Positions 8,903 through 17,473 of a stretch of 64,000 nucleotides of DNA are shown here, one piece after another (positions within the stretch are counted from its first letter, which is position 1; each line of letters opens with the position of its first letter). The stretch covers positions 49,926-113,925 of the forward strand of contig JAPOZM010000087.1 in assembly GCA_026706075.1 (NCBI GenBank), written 5' to 3'. This DNA comes from Gemmatimonadaceae bacterium (GTDB lineage Bacteria > Latescibacterota > UBA2968 > UBA8231). The notes beneath the pieces were generated by a model, which saw only the letters and a program-made list of their open reading frames with translations, was not told where the DNA came from and did no database searches. Made by a program: the position numbers and the translations under genes.

Positions 8903-9855
8903 AGGGCCTGGCGCCGGATCCCCTGCTGCTGCTGGCCGCCGTCGCCCTGGACGGGCTGATCGGCGACCCCGTCTACCGCCTCCACCCCGTGCGGCTGGCC
9001 GGCGGCGCCCTGTCGGGGATCGAGGCGGCCCTGCGCCGCCTGGGGCTCGACGGCCACGGCGGCGGCTGTCTGCTCTTCGCCGTCCTGGGCGCCCTGTGCG
9101 TCGGGCTGGTGGCCGGCACGGCCTGGGGCCTGGGACGCCTATCCCCTGCTCTCGCCCAGCTCCTTCACCTCTTCCTGCTCTACAGCCTGCTCGCCCTGCG
9201 CGATCTCCTGAAGCACGGTATGGCCATCGACCGGGCCGCGACCGGCGGGGACCTCGCCGGGGCCCGGCAGGCGGCCGCCCGGCTGGTGGCCCGCGACACG
9301 GCGCCCATGGACGCCGCCGGCTGCCGCCGGGCGGGCATGGAGAGCCTCGCCGAGAACGCGGTGGACGGCTTCGTCTCCCCCATCTTCTGGTACGCCCTGC
9401 TGGGCCTGCCGGGGGTGGTCCTGTTCAAGGTGGTCAGCACCATGGACTCGATGGTCGGCAACCGGAGCCCCCGCTACCTCCGCTTCGGCTGGTGCGGCGC
9501 CCGCCTGGACGACCTCCTCAACTACCTCCCGGCCCGGCTCACCTGGGGGCTGATGGCCCTGGTCGCCCTGGTGCTGCCCGGGTGCTCGGCCCGCAAGGCC
9601 CTCTCCGTCGGCTGGCGCCAGCACGGGCTCGTGCCCGGCCCCAACGCCGGCTGGAGCGAGGCCGCCGCGGCGGGGGCCCTGCAGTGCCGTCTGGCCGGAC
9701 CGATCTGGCAGGGGGGCGAACGGATCACCGACCTCTGGCTGGGGCTGCCCGGGGACCCGGAGGGCGGGCGCCCCGGCGACCTGCCCCGGGCCTGCGTCTT
9801 CGTCGCGGCGACCTGCCTGGGCTTTGCCGGCGCGGCGGCGGCGGTTCTGTGGTGA
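8893..9855 (+). CDS. cbiB: Adenosylcobinamide-phosphate synthase CbiB/CobD
   Basis: An integral membrane enzyme of 320 residues that attaches aminopropanol (phosphate) to adenosylcobyric acid, rebuilding adenosylcobinamide (phosphate). It acts directly after CbiZ in salvage. Signatures are DGLIGDPVYRLHPVRLAG near the N-terminus, ESLAENAVDGFVSPIFWY, and VVSTMDSMVGNRSPRYLRFGWCGARLDD. The ALSVGWRQHGLVPGPNAGWSEAAAAGAL motif is typical of the family. GTG at 8893 is chosen because it lies inside the CbiZ end and gives the normal family length. No CobU, CobS or CobT genes are present in the window, so nucleotide-loop assembly must be encoded elsewhere if it occurs. Confidence 0.95.
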   Translation: MGIEGLAPDPLLLLAAVALDGLIGDPVYRLHPVRLAGGALSGIEAALRRLGLDGHGGGCLLFAVLGALCVGLVAGTAWGLGRLSPALAQLLHLFLLYSLLALRDLLKHGMAIDRAATGGDLAGARQAAARLVARDTAPMDAAGCRRAGMESLAENAVDGFVSPIFWYALLGLPGVVLFKVVSTMDSMVGNRSPRYLRFGWCGARLDDLLNYLPARLTWGLMALVALVLPGCSARKALSVGWRQHGLVPGPNAGWSEAAAAGALQCRLAGPIWQGGERITDLWLGLPGDPEGGRPGDLPRACVFVAATCLGFAGAAAAVLW

Positions 9856-9904
9856 GAGGTGGCAGGCTCAGCGGATCATGCAGCGCCGCGGAGACTCCCT
9901 CGCT

Positions 9905-10326
9905 TCATGCCTCGGCCCAGGGGTCGATCACCTCGATCCCCGTCCCCGAGAAGTCCCGAACATTCCGTGTCGCCACCGTCATGGCTCGGGACCGGGCGAT
10001 GGCGGCGATCTGGCCATCGGTCTGTGAGAGCGGGCGCCCGCTGGCGCGCCGGGCCGCTGCGATATCCGCGTAGGCGAGGGCCGCGGCACGATCGAAGGGC
10101 AGGACGCGTCCGGCGAACAGACCGCCGAAGGCGCGCTCCGCAGCCTCAGCGAGCCCCCGGCGACGGGCACCCTCGGGCAGAAACGCGATGCCCGTGCGGA
10201 CTTCCGCTTCGGTCACCGCCGTCACGAAGAGCTCCCGCGTCGGCCGGTTGTCAATCCAGGCCAGGACCTGCGAGCTCGGTTCGCCCTGCATCAACTCGGA
10301 GACGACATGGTATCAAGCACGACCAT
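9905..10326 (-). pseudogene. VapC/FitB-type PIN-domain toxin, frameshifted in its first catalytic motif
   Basis: From ATG 10324-10326 the frame reads MVVLDT and then goes out of frame. One base further the PIN domain continues as VVSELMQGEPSSQVLAW to the normal end. Restoring one A near 10307 (ACC-ATG to ACC-AAT-G) would give the canonical DTNVVSEL. The rest is intact: TAVTEAEVRTGIAFLPEG, GRPLSQTDGQIAAIAR, VATRNVRDFSGTGIEVIDPW, which matches FitB-like RNases. The missing base adjoins a short A run, so it may be a sequencing error; otherwise the toxin is inactive. Without repair, translation could start only at internal TTG or ATG codons near 10291 and would lack the first catalytic Asp. The reading overlaps the antitoxin gene by 14 bp, a normal toxin-antitoxin arrangement. 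Confidence 0.85.
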
Positions 10327-10588
10327 CGCCGTCACCCGGGTTGAAGCGCGGTGGTTCCCGCATCGGTTCGCGCGGCGGCAGTTCCAGTTCCTCTCCCCCG
10401 AAGGGCTTGAACAGTTCGTGGAGCGCTGTTCCCAGGCCCCTCGCGGGCGCGGCCTCGCGGGCGACCGCCTCGGCCAGGATCAGCCGCGCTTCCTCCTCCA
10501 TCGACCGACCGCGCTCTGCCGCCCGCTTGCGGAGCCGGGTCTTTGTGTCGTCCTCGAGATTGCGGATCGTGATGCTCGCCATGCTCAT
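10313..10588 (-). CDS. FitA/VapB-like ribbon-helix-helix antitoxin
   Basis: A protein of about 91 residues whose N-terminus MASITIRNLEDDTKTRLRKR is a classic FitA-type ribbon-helix-helix DNA-binding strand. It continues AAERGRSMEEEARLILAEAV and ends in a Pro- and Arg-rich tail that would wrap the toxin. The start is taken at ATG 10588 (MSMAS); ATG 10582 is equally possible. It overlaps the PIN toxin reading frame and presumably represses the pair through the palindrome at 10623-10639. Confidence 0.88.
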   Translation of the reverse strand: MSMASITIRNLEDDTKTRLRKRAAERGRSMEEEARLILAEAVAREAAPARGLGTALHELFKPFGGEELELPPREPMREPPRFNPGDGDGRA

Positions 10589-10622
10589 GCTCCGGGTGTC
10601 CTGTTCGGCCCAAGTCACGCTG

Positions 10623-10639
10623 TGATTGCGATGCAATCA
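10623..10639. promoter_or_regulatory. Palindromic operator candidate of the FitAB/VapBC pair
   Basis: TGATTGC-GAT-GCAATCA is a perfect 7-bp inverted repeat with a 3-bp centre, 35 bp upstream of the antitoxin start. Ribbon-helix-helix antitoxins of this class bind short inverted repeats of this form, so autoregulation is likely. Confidence 0.6.
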
Positions 10640-10762
10640 ACCGGGTCGGTCCGGCCACCCCCGCCGCCCGCCTGACATGCGGACAGAGTTCTCTCGCATG
10701 CCAGGGGATACGCCATAGTGTCCTGCCGGACGGGGTGGGTCGCGTCAGCCGCCTCCCCGGCA

Positions 10763-13700
10763 TCACCGGATCAGCATGCAGCGCCGGGTCTCGGCCAGAT
10801 CACCCGTGGTGAGGCGGTAGAAGTAGACGCCGCTGGAGACCGGGGACCCGCGGTCGTCGGTGCCCGTCCAGCGCACCTTGTGCAGACCCTGGGGGCGCCG
10901 CTCGTCGAGGAGGCGGCGGACCCGCTGCCCGAGGAGGTTGTAGACGTCGATCTTCACCCGGCCGGGGGCCTCCAGCCGGAAGGGGATGACCGTGCCCGCG
11001 TTGAAGGGGTTGGGATAGCTCGGCATCAGCTCCGAAGTGCGCGGCACACTGGAATCCAGGGCCACCGACGTCGACGGGTTCTCCATGGAGAACAGCCCCG
11101 CGCTCGTGGCCACGTAGAGGGTTGACGGGTCGAGAGGGTCGACGGCCACGTCGTTGATCCAGGGGACCCCCGGATAGCCCCCGTCGAGGGGCCGCCAGGT
11201 CTCTCCGCGGTCGGGGCTGTGATACAGCTCGCGGCCGGCGGCCAGGTAGAGGGCGTCGGCCTCGGTCGGATGGCCGCGGAGGCGCGCCTGCCTCCACGAG
11301 CCCCGCCGGGGTTCCAGGACCCGGCGCCAGGTCCGTCCCCCGTCGCCGGAGACATAGCACCCCGCCTCAGCGGCCGCGTAGAGGACGCCGGCCTCGTGCG
11401 GATGCTGTGCCAGGTCCAGGCCCGAGGCCCCGGCCTCGAGATGGCCGGCCACCCTCCAGTCCCGGCCGGAGGTGTGTCCCACCCAGACGGAGTCGCCGAA
11501 GACGACCATCAGCGAGTCCCGCGGGCTCAGCAGGGCCCCGCCCGCCAGGGCGTTTGCGCGTTCCCAGCGCGGGAGATCCCTGAACGGACCGATCCTCTCC
11601 CAGCTCTCGCCGTGGTCCTCGCTTCGCCACACACCCGCGCCCGCCAGGAAGTACTCGCCTTCTCTGCGCGTGTGGGGGATGTACGTGGCATGGGGAGGGA
11701 CCCGGGGGTAGTAGTAGTAGTCGCCGATGTCCATGGCCTCCCAGCTGGCGCCACCGGTAGTGCTCCGCTGGAAGAACTGCAGGAAGGACCAGCCGTCGAA
11801 CGCGCCGTCCCCCCAGACCGGGTAGGCCTCCACGCCGTGAGCCAGGAGCAGACCCTCCACCGCGGGATCCTCCTCGATCACGCCGAACATTGACCAGGCC
11901 CAGGCCCTGGACGTCTGCCCGGCCCAAATCCAGGTCGCGCCGTCGTTCCTGTAGATTCCGATGGACCGCATCCCGTGTTCCGCCGACCACGCGGTGGACA
12001 TGCCGAGGCGCCCTGCCTCATCGAACCACAACGTCCAGGCCGGCGCCGGCGCCTCGACCCGGACCGGCCCCGCCGTGCGGCCCTGATCTCTCGAGACGAA
12101 CACCCCCCACCGGGTCTGGACGAGAAGGTCGGATGGGTGGGTGGCATCGGCGCTCACGCTCTCGATCCCGATCCCGATGTACTCCGGCGGGGTCATGTCC
12201 CAGGAGGCGCCGCCGTCCTCGCTGCGGTGCACGCGGTGGACGCCGTGGGTGTAGACCAGGCCGGGTGCAGATGCGGAGACGGCCAGCCCCTCGACGTGAC
12301 CGCCGACCGCTCCCCGGAGCTCCCACGGCCCGCCCTCGTCCGGGCTGTGGTAGAGCGTGCTCCCGTCGACGAAGTAGAAGCCTCCCGGAGTCCACGGGTC
12401 CGCGGCAAAGGCATCGGGGTAGGCCAGGAAGCCGCCGACGGGGTAGGTGCCGAGGTGGCCGACCCTCCAGAGACTCGAGTCGGCCCGGGCGTCGGCCGCC
12501 CAGGCGTAGGTCCGGTCCGGGTCCGCCGGATGGGAAGAGGCCCACAGGGCGTCGGGCACGGGGTAGTCCGTCCAGCTCCGGCCGCCGTCCTCGCTCAGGA
12601 ATACCGCCTCCGGCGCCAGGCCGTAGAGCCTCCCGGGAAGATGGAGATCGGCGTGCGCCGCGTACACGCCTTCGGGCACCGGGACGGGGGTCCAGGTGCC
12701 GCCGCCGTCACGGGTGACCAGGGCGCCGCCGAAGGGGGTGGAGGCGCCGCCGAAGCGCGTGCCGAAGGAGTGCCCGTTCTCGATGACGTAGGCGATCCGG
12801 GGGTCCTCGGGATCGCCGAAGATGACGCTGGGGCCGGCGTCCCCTGAGAGCATGAGGGCCGTGGGCTTCCAGGACCTCCCGCGGTCGTCGGAGCGCCAGA
12901 CCCGCGAGTCCGTCAGGCCGTACCAGACCGTGGGACCGGCATGGATCCGGCGCATGGCGGCCTGCACGACGGTGTCCGGTCCAGCCACCCGCCAGTCCCC
13001 GGCCGGTACAGGCCCGGGCGGCACACTTCCGGGCGGCACATGCCCGGGCGGGACCTCGGACGATTCGACGATCCGGATGGACAAGGGAGCGCTCAACCCG
13101 AGGTTGCCCTGCTCGTCCTCGACGACGACGGCGACGGAGTACGAAGCGACGGGGCCCTTCCACTCGGCCTCGTACACGTCCTCCCGCTCGGCCATGGGCA
13201 CCTCGGCGGCCAGGCTGGAATCGGGCAGGGAGTGGATCCTGGCCGCCGCTCCGGCAATGCGGCTTCCGTCGAGGATCCAGCGGCGGTGCACCCGCACTCT
13301 GAACCCTCCCTCCACGGGGGAGACACGTGCGCCGGTCACCCGGGGCGGGGTCAGGTCGCGGGACCGGGTGACCTGGAAGGTCGCCGTGTCCGTCCACACC
13401 TGGAAGGGGGTGCGCACCTCCAGGGCGAAGTCGACCTCCCGTCCGGCGGCTTCACTCAGGGCGAGGAACTCCGGCGTGCGGGAACTCCGGGCGCCCTGGG
13501 CGCCATCGGCGCGGAACTCGACGGTGCCGGCAGACACCCTGCGGATACCGGCGCTCCCGCTGGACAGGTACCACTTCAGGCCGGAGAGCAGCGCGGGGGC
13601 GGTCGAGGGCAGCTCCAGATCGAGATGGAAGAACGCCCCGGGGTCGATGCCGCCGGTTCCGCCCGGGTCGCGCAGGCGCCACCGCAGGCCTTCCTGCCGC

Positions 13701-15502
13701 GCGCTGATCAGGGGGATCTCGAGCTGGTGCCGGCCGATGGTGTCGCCGCCGGCCTCGGCGGTCAGACGCAGCCGGGCCACCCGGGAGGAGGAGAAGTCGG
13801 TGGAGGCCCGCAGCCGCGGCGGCTCGGCGAGGGCGCCGCCGAGGATGCGTTCGTCGGGCGGCAGGTCGGGCAGGGGCAGGCGGTTCGGGGTCACCGTCAC
13901 CAGATCGTCAAGGGGCTCCAGCGACAGGGTCCCCCCAAGGGCCGGAAGTCCGCCCCGGTTCACCAGGTCGAGACGCAGCGCCCCTTCCTCGCCGGCCACG
14001 AGCAGGCCGTCCCCCGTCTCATCCTGCACCCTCAGGCTTTCGAACTCGATGCGCGGACCCTCGATCTCGACCCGGGCCTCGAGCCCTCTCTCCGTCACCT
14101 CGATGCCGGTGACGCTGAACGTGCTCCGGCCCTCCCGGTCCGCGGAGCTCGGGTTCGTGTGGGCGGTGAACTCCGTGCGCCCGCCGGGTCCGAAGACATC
14201 GGTGGCGTCGCCGAGGTTGCCCCCATGGGCCCGGGCGTAGGAGCCATCCCCCGCCCAGAAGTCGAGGTTGTCGCCGCCGTGGAGCGGGTCCGGCGTGCGG
14301 CCCACGGGGAACCCGCCTTCCTGCCAGCGGCCGTCGGCGCACTCCAGGTCGACGACCCAGTGAGCCTTGGAGACGTCGCCGGTGCGGTTGCCGGTGACGT
14401 GCCAGATGAGCAGCCCCTCGGCCGGGACCCCCCGGTCGTACCAGGAGGAGCGGGTCCGGTACTCGAGGAGGAAGTACTCCTCCCCGCCGGCGGGGATGCG
14501 GACCAGGTCTCCCGTCCTCGCCACGTCCCGCAGGACGATCCGCTGCGACGGTTGGTCGACCTCCGTGACCCGGGACCATCCGAGGCGGAGACGGCTCCAC
14601 GCAGAGAAGCCGACAGGTCCGTCATCGCCCCCCCAGCCGAGGGCCCCCCAGCCCATGAGGCCCCAGTTGCCGATGCCCGCCGAATCGTCGGCCGGGTCCC
14701 GCGGCTCCTCCCGGCTGAGATAGGCCACGTTGTAGAGGTCTACCAGCCCGAAGAGGGTGTGCCCCAGCTCGTGGGCCACGGTGCCGGCCGCCTCGGCGAA
14801 GCTGCGGCCCTGGGCGACGAGGCCGGTGCGGTACGCGATCGGCCGGCCGTCGGCGCCGGGATCGGAGGTGACCACGGCTTCGCGGAGCCCCAGATCGCCG
14901 ACCCCGGTGGCGCCCCCGAGCACGAAGTTGCGCGGCAGGGAAGGGGTGAGGATGACGATCAGGTCGACCTCTCCATCGTCGTCGCCGGAATCCGGCCGCC
15001 CGTCGGGCCCGTCGTCGTCGAACCGGGCCAGGTCCAGGTCGTCGTCGACCTGGCGCAGGATCTCCTGCACGAACTCCGAGTAGCGGCCGATCTCCGTGGG
15101 ACCGGCCGCCGCGTAGTTGGCGGCGTCGCCCGAGGCGAGGTAGCGCCTTGGCGCCACGACTCCGCGGAGGGTCAGGCTCCCGAAGGACATCTCCCGGTAG
15201 AAGTGGCTGACGCTGCCGGGGCGATCCATGTCGAAGAGGGACTCGGCCCAGGAGGGCACGCCGAGTTGCTGACCCCGGAAGCCGGCGAAGACCACCAGGG
15301 CGGTGACCTGCGAGAGGGGGGTGGAGGCGGCGGCCTTGGCCCGGGGAGCCGTGATCGTCCCGGCCGGGTTCGAGGCGGACGCCAGGGCCTCGGCGCAGAC
15401 GTACCGCGGGACGGCCCCGGCGGTCTGGGCGGAGACCGCCAGGATGAACGCCAGCAGCCAGGGGGATCCCCGGCGCCCCCTGCAGCCGGGGATGTCGCCC
15501 AT
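10763..15502 (-). CDS. Secreted M6/immune-inhibitor-A-type metalloprotease with Asp-box propellers and FlgD-type tail
   Basis: A 1579-residue secreted protein. The start at 15502 gives a good signal peptide (SPWLLAFILAVSAQTAGA). Residues 30-470 form an M6-type protease domain with the zinc motif HELGH (244-248), continuing TLFGLVDLY, whose Asp is the third ligand typical of this family. A beta-sandwich region follows (about 500-850). Then come about ten Asp-box/sortilin-type repeats (for example SDDRGRSW, TRDGGGTW, SEDGGRSW, SEDHGESW, SGDGGRTW) that should form one or two propellers. The last 80 residues are a sorting tail: SYPNPFNAGTVIPF, VYNLLGQRVRRL, GVYFYRLTTGD and terminal RCMLIR. The role is probably degradation of extracellular protein. 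The small peptide gene lies 179 bp upstream on the same strand and may share its sigma-54-type promoter. Confidence 0.92.
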   Translation of the reverse strand: MGDIPGCRGRRGSPWLLAFILAVSAQTAGAVPRYVCAEALASASNPAGTITAPRAKAAASTPLSQVTALVVFAGFRGQQLGVPSWAESLFDMDRPGSVSHFYREMSFGSLTLRGVVAPRRYLASGDAANYAAAGPTEIGRYSEFVQEILRQVDDDLDLARFDDDGPDGRPDSGDDDGEVDLIVILTPSLPRNFVLGGATGVGDLGLREAVVTSDPGADGRPIAYRTGLVAQGRSFAEAAGTVAHELGHTLFGLVDLYNVAYLSREEPRDPADDSAGIGNWGLMGWGALGWGGDDGPVGFSAWSRLRLGWSRVTEVDQPSQRIVLRDVARTGDLVRIPAGGEEYFLLEYRTRSSWYDRGVPAEGLLIWHVTGNRTGDVSKAHWVVDLECADGRWQEGGFPVGRTPDPLHGGDNLDFWAGDGSYARAHGGNLGDATDVFGPGGRTEFTAHTNPSSADREGRSTFSVTGIEVTERGLEARVEIEGPRIEFESLRVQDETGDGLLVAGEEGALRLDLVNRGGLPALGGTLSLEPLDDLVTVTPNRLPLPDLPPDERILGGALAEPPRLRASTDFSSSRVARLRLTAEAGGDTIGRHQLEIPLISARQEGLRWRLRDPGGTGGIDPGAFFHLDLELPSTAPALLSGLKWYLSSGSAGIRRVSAGTVEFRADGAQGARSSRTPEFLALSEAAGREVDFALEVRTPFQVWTDTATFQVTRSRDLTPPRVTGARVSPVEGGFRVRVHRRWILDGSRIAGAAARIHSLPDSSLAAEVPMAEREDVYEAEWKGPVASYSVAVVVEDEQGNLGLSAPLSIRIVESSEVPPGHVPPGSVPPGPVPAGDWRVAGPDTVVQAAMRRIHAGPTVWYGLTDSRVWRSDDRGRSWKPTALMLSGDAGPSVIFGDPEDPRIAYVIENGHSFGTRFGGASTPFGGALVTRDGGGTWTPVPVPEGVYAAHADLHLPGRLYGLAPEAVFLSEDGGRSWTDYPVPDALWASSHPADPDRTYAWAADARADSSLWRVGHLGTYPVGGFLAYPDAFAADPWTPGGFYFVDGSTLYHSPDEGGPWELRGAVGGHVEGLAVSASAPGLVYTHGVHRVHRSEDGGASWDMTPPEYIGIGIESVSADATHPSDLLVQTRWGVFVSRDQGRTAGPVRVEAPAPAWTLWFDEAGRLGMSTAWSAEHGMRSIGIYRNDGATWIWAGQTSRAWAWSMFGVIEEDPAVEGLLLAHGVEAYPVWGDGAFDGWSFLQFFQRSTTGGASWEAMDIGDYYYYPRVPPHATYIPHTRREGEYFLAGAGVWRSEDHGESWERIGPFRDLPRWERANALAGGALLSPRDSLMVVFGDSVWVGHTSGRDWRVAGHLEAGASGLDLAQHPHEAGVLYAAAEAGCYVSGDGGRTWRRVLEPRRGSWRQARLRGHPTEADALYLAAGRELYHSPDRGETWRPLDGGYPGVPWINDVAVDPLDPSTLYVATSAGLFSMENPSTSVALDSSVPRTSELMPSYPNPFNAGTVIPFRLEAPGRVKIDVYNLLGQRVRRLLDERRPQGLHKVRWTGTDDRGSPVSSGVYFYRLTTGDLAETRRCMLIR

Positions 15503-15681
15503 GAGGCCCGCTCGGATCAACAGGGTTTCCGGTGGTGGACCGCCCCCGCCCAAGCCACGATGGGCCGGGAGCAGCCCCCGCCATGCGAGGCTCGGTCGCA
15601 TGGCCCGGGTCGAAGATCCACCCGAAGGAACCTGGAAAGGTGGACCTTGACCAGGGCCGGTCCGGTCAGCTGCCGTCGCTC

Positions 15682-15780
15682 TCAGACGGTGGCGTAGTGG
15701 GCGAAGGTCGACAGTCCGGCGAAGCACAGACCGATAGCCACGGGAACGGCGATCTCTCTGGCGATGCGAAGGATCCTCAT
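15682..15780 (-). CDS. 32-residue membrane peptide (copy 1 of a duplicated element)
   Basis: A small open frame starting MRILRIAREIAVPVAI and ending in GLSTFAHYATV: a short amphipathic basic start, then a hydrophobic stretch long enough to cross or sit in the membrane. A good ribosome site (GAGGAGG) lies just upstream of the ATG. It is credible because the 28-residue peptide at 32689-32775 aligns without gaps over its first 22 residues, sharing M1, R5, A7, EIA (9-11), PVAI (13-16), CF (19-20) and G22. The upstream 70 bp, including a -24/-12 promoter, is conserved too. The function is unknown. It might be a signalling or regulatory peptide, a leader for the protease gene downstream, or a type I toxin-like peptide. 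Confidence 0.7.
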   Translation of the reverse strand: MRILRIAREIAVPVAIGLCFAGLSTFAHYATV

Positions 15781-15826
15781 GTCGTCCTCCTCGGGCGAAG
15801 GGTCGTGTAGTTGACGCCCTCGCTGC

Positions 15827-15842
15827 TGCAACCGCCGTGCCA
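15827..15842 (-). promoter_or_regulatory. Sigma-54 (-24/-12) promoter, copy 1
   Basis: On the minus strand the sequence is TGGCACGGCGGTTGCA, which fits the RpoN consensus TGGCAC-N5-TTGCA exactly. It ends 47 bp upstream of the small peptide start. The surrounding bases are conserved with copy 2 at 32820-32835. Such promoters need an enhancer-binding activator; none is encoded in the window. Confidence 0.75.
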
Positions 15843-15934
15843 GACCGGTTTCCGGGGTGGCGGGCTCGATATGGACCTCGCTGGTGACCTGTTTCGCCAC
15901 CAGGAGTGTTCGCTGTCGAACACCTCCTGCCTGG

Positions 15935-16298
15935 TCAGCGCACCTGTCGCCGGAGTCGCGGGCCATTGGCACCGACCACGAGGTCGCCTACCTGGATCTG
16001 GTCGGGAATGTGAGGCTCGCATTCGACGAGCGGCGCGGATGAACCTGGGGCCGGGGTACTGGCCGCGAGCGCGAGGCTGCCGTGCAAATCCGAAGCACTT
16101 CCTGTCAATCAGGGTCGCCCCCTTGATCTCCCTCTTGTACTCGTGCAATCTGCATCCGAAACTCTCGACCTCCAGCCGCTGCATATCCTGAACGAAGGAC
16201 CATAGCCGACTGACGTGAATGGCGATTCCGCCGCGGACTTCATACGGCGTGTTCCTATGGTCGTGTCCACTCTCGTCGATGAAGAACAACCAAGCCAT
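15935..16298 (-). pseudogene. DUF3800 protein remnant
   Basis: The frame from ATG 16298 begins MAWLFFIDESGHDHRNTPYE, with the IDESG motif that opens DUF3800 (RNase H-like) proteins. It stays family-like for about 75 residues (VRGGIAIHVSRLW, HEYKREIKGATLIDRK). After about 16075 the similarity is lost. In another frame around 15960-16030 the string PDQIQVGDLVV resembles the C-terminal (I/V)Q(L/V)ADLV motif of DUF3800. Full-length members have 250-350 residues, so a large internal deletion with frameshift is the best explanation. The remnant ends just upstream of the sigma-54 element. The C-terminal assignment is weaker than the N-terminal one. Confidence 0.55.
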
Positions 16299-16344
16299 TC
16301 GTGAGCACCGATCACCCCAGGAGGCCCCGGGGGATCGAGAGAGC

Positions 16345-17469
16345 CTACGACCCGTCCAGGATCGCCAGCGCCGCCTTGATCCGGCTCACGGCCGCCCGGT
16401 CCGCCTCCAGGGCCTCGCCGATCAGCCGTCGGGCCTCGGCCAGCTCGTCGCCGGTGTACTCGCCCCGCTGATGGGTGGAATCGACGAGGGCGGACAGGGC
16501 CAGCAGGGCCCGGTGCTCCCGGTCGTAGTCGGCGGCGGCTGCTTCGAGCGGTCCCGCCGCTTCGGGCAGCAGTCCGGTCAGCTCGCGCATGTACTCGGCG
16601 GCCAGCTCCCGCCGCCAGGTCAGGATCTTGGCGTGGTGGCGCGAGGGCTGCTCGATGACCTCCGCCGAGTCGAAGGCCGCGGCCCAGGTCTCGTAGGCGG
16701 CCAGGCCCTGGGGCCGCGTCTGGGGGCGGCCGGCCTGCTCGAAGCGTGTCCCCTCCGCAAGAGCGACGGCGTTGCGCAGGGCCATGAGGTGCGTCGCCCT
16801 CTCGTCCGCCTCGGTGGGCGCCTCGAAGACGGTGACGTTGAACCACCCGCCGGGGTCGGCGGGCCCGAGGGCGTCGTAGGGCACGACGTAGTCCACGGAG
16901 ACGAAGGGGTGTCGGATGGTGTAGGTCTCCCCCTCGGGGTCGTAGCCGACAATGAGCCCCCAGCAGTAGGCGTGGTGCCCGGGGTGGTCGCTCTGCTTCT
17001 GCTCGAGGCTCATGGGCTGCCACACCAGGGCGGGGATCCCCCGTTCCAGGCTCGCGACGGCGGCATCTCTGGCCTCGGCCTTCAACGCCGGCAGATCGGC
17101 GACCACTTTTTCCTTGTTGGTCTCGTACACACGGAACCGGGCCAGCTCGGGCAGCAGGTCCACGGCCAGGCTCCAGTCGAGGTTGTCGTGGAAGACCATG
17201 CCGCCCCCTTCCTCCATGGCGAACTGGAAGGCGTGGCCCAGGACGCCCTGGAGGCGCGCCATCGACCACTCGGTGCGGCCGGTGGCCGCCATCAGGGGAT
17301 GGAGGCAGGAGGCGAGGGTGGTTCCCTTGTGGGGCTGCAGCGGCTTGACGTCGACCGTGACGTTCATGGGCTCGGGCTCCAGTTCCCCCGCAGCGTGGGC
17401 CTGACAGATGGAAGCGGCGCCCAGGACGGCGAGGACGACCCCGCCGGCCCGGGCCTTTCCGCTCCCCAT
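16345..17469 (-). CDS. Exported BtrH-N/C39-like cysteine-peptidase-fold protein
   Basis: A 374-residue protein with a short signal peptide (VVLAVLGAASICQAHA). The region from LASCLHPLMAATGRTEWSMARLQGVLGHAFQF to ALVWQPMSL resembles the N-terminal domain of BtrH/DUF4872-type, papain-like proteins: a Cys (residue 54) early, then a sequence ending with HHAYCWGLIVGYDPEGETYTIRHP, which has the His-containing strand expected in that fold. The C-terminal third is helical and Glu/Ala-rich. The gene starts 4 bp after the stop of the TonB-dependent receptor gene, so the two form an operon. The substrate is unknown; a role in processing or binding the ligand taken up by the receptor is only a guess. Family assignment is moderate. 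Confidence 0.65.
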   Translation of the reverse strand: MGSGKARAGGVVLAVLGAASICQAHAAGELEPEPMNVTVDVKPLQPHKGTTLASCLHPLMAATGRTEWSMARLQGVLGHAFQFAMEEGGGMVFHDNLDWSLAVDLLPELARFRVYETNKEKVVADLPALKAEARDAAVASLERGIPALVWQPMSLEQKQSDHPGHHAYCWGLIVGYDPEGETYTIRHPFVSVDYVVPYDALGPADPGGWFNVTVFEAPTEADERATHLMALRNAVALAEGTRFEQAGRPQTRPQGLAAYETWAAAFDSAEVIEQPSRHHAKILTWRRELAAEYMRELTGLLPEAAGPLEAAAADYDREHRALLALSALVDSTHQRGEYTGDELAEARRLIGEALEADRAAVSRIKAALAILDGS

Positions 17470-17473
17470 GTGC

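Noticed and set aside
12941..15697. Very long open frame on the plus strand opposite the M6 protease gene; similar ones opposite the TonB receptor (17408 on), the corrinoid genes and others.
   Set aside because: High GC keeps antisense frames open. The translations are Gly/Ala/Arg/Pro-rich without domains, while the opposite strand encodes recognisable proteins.
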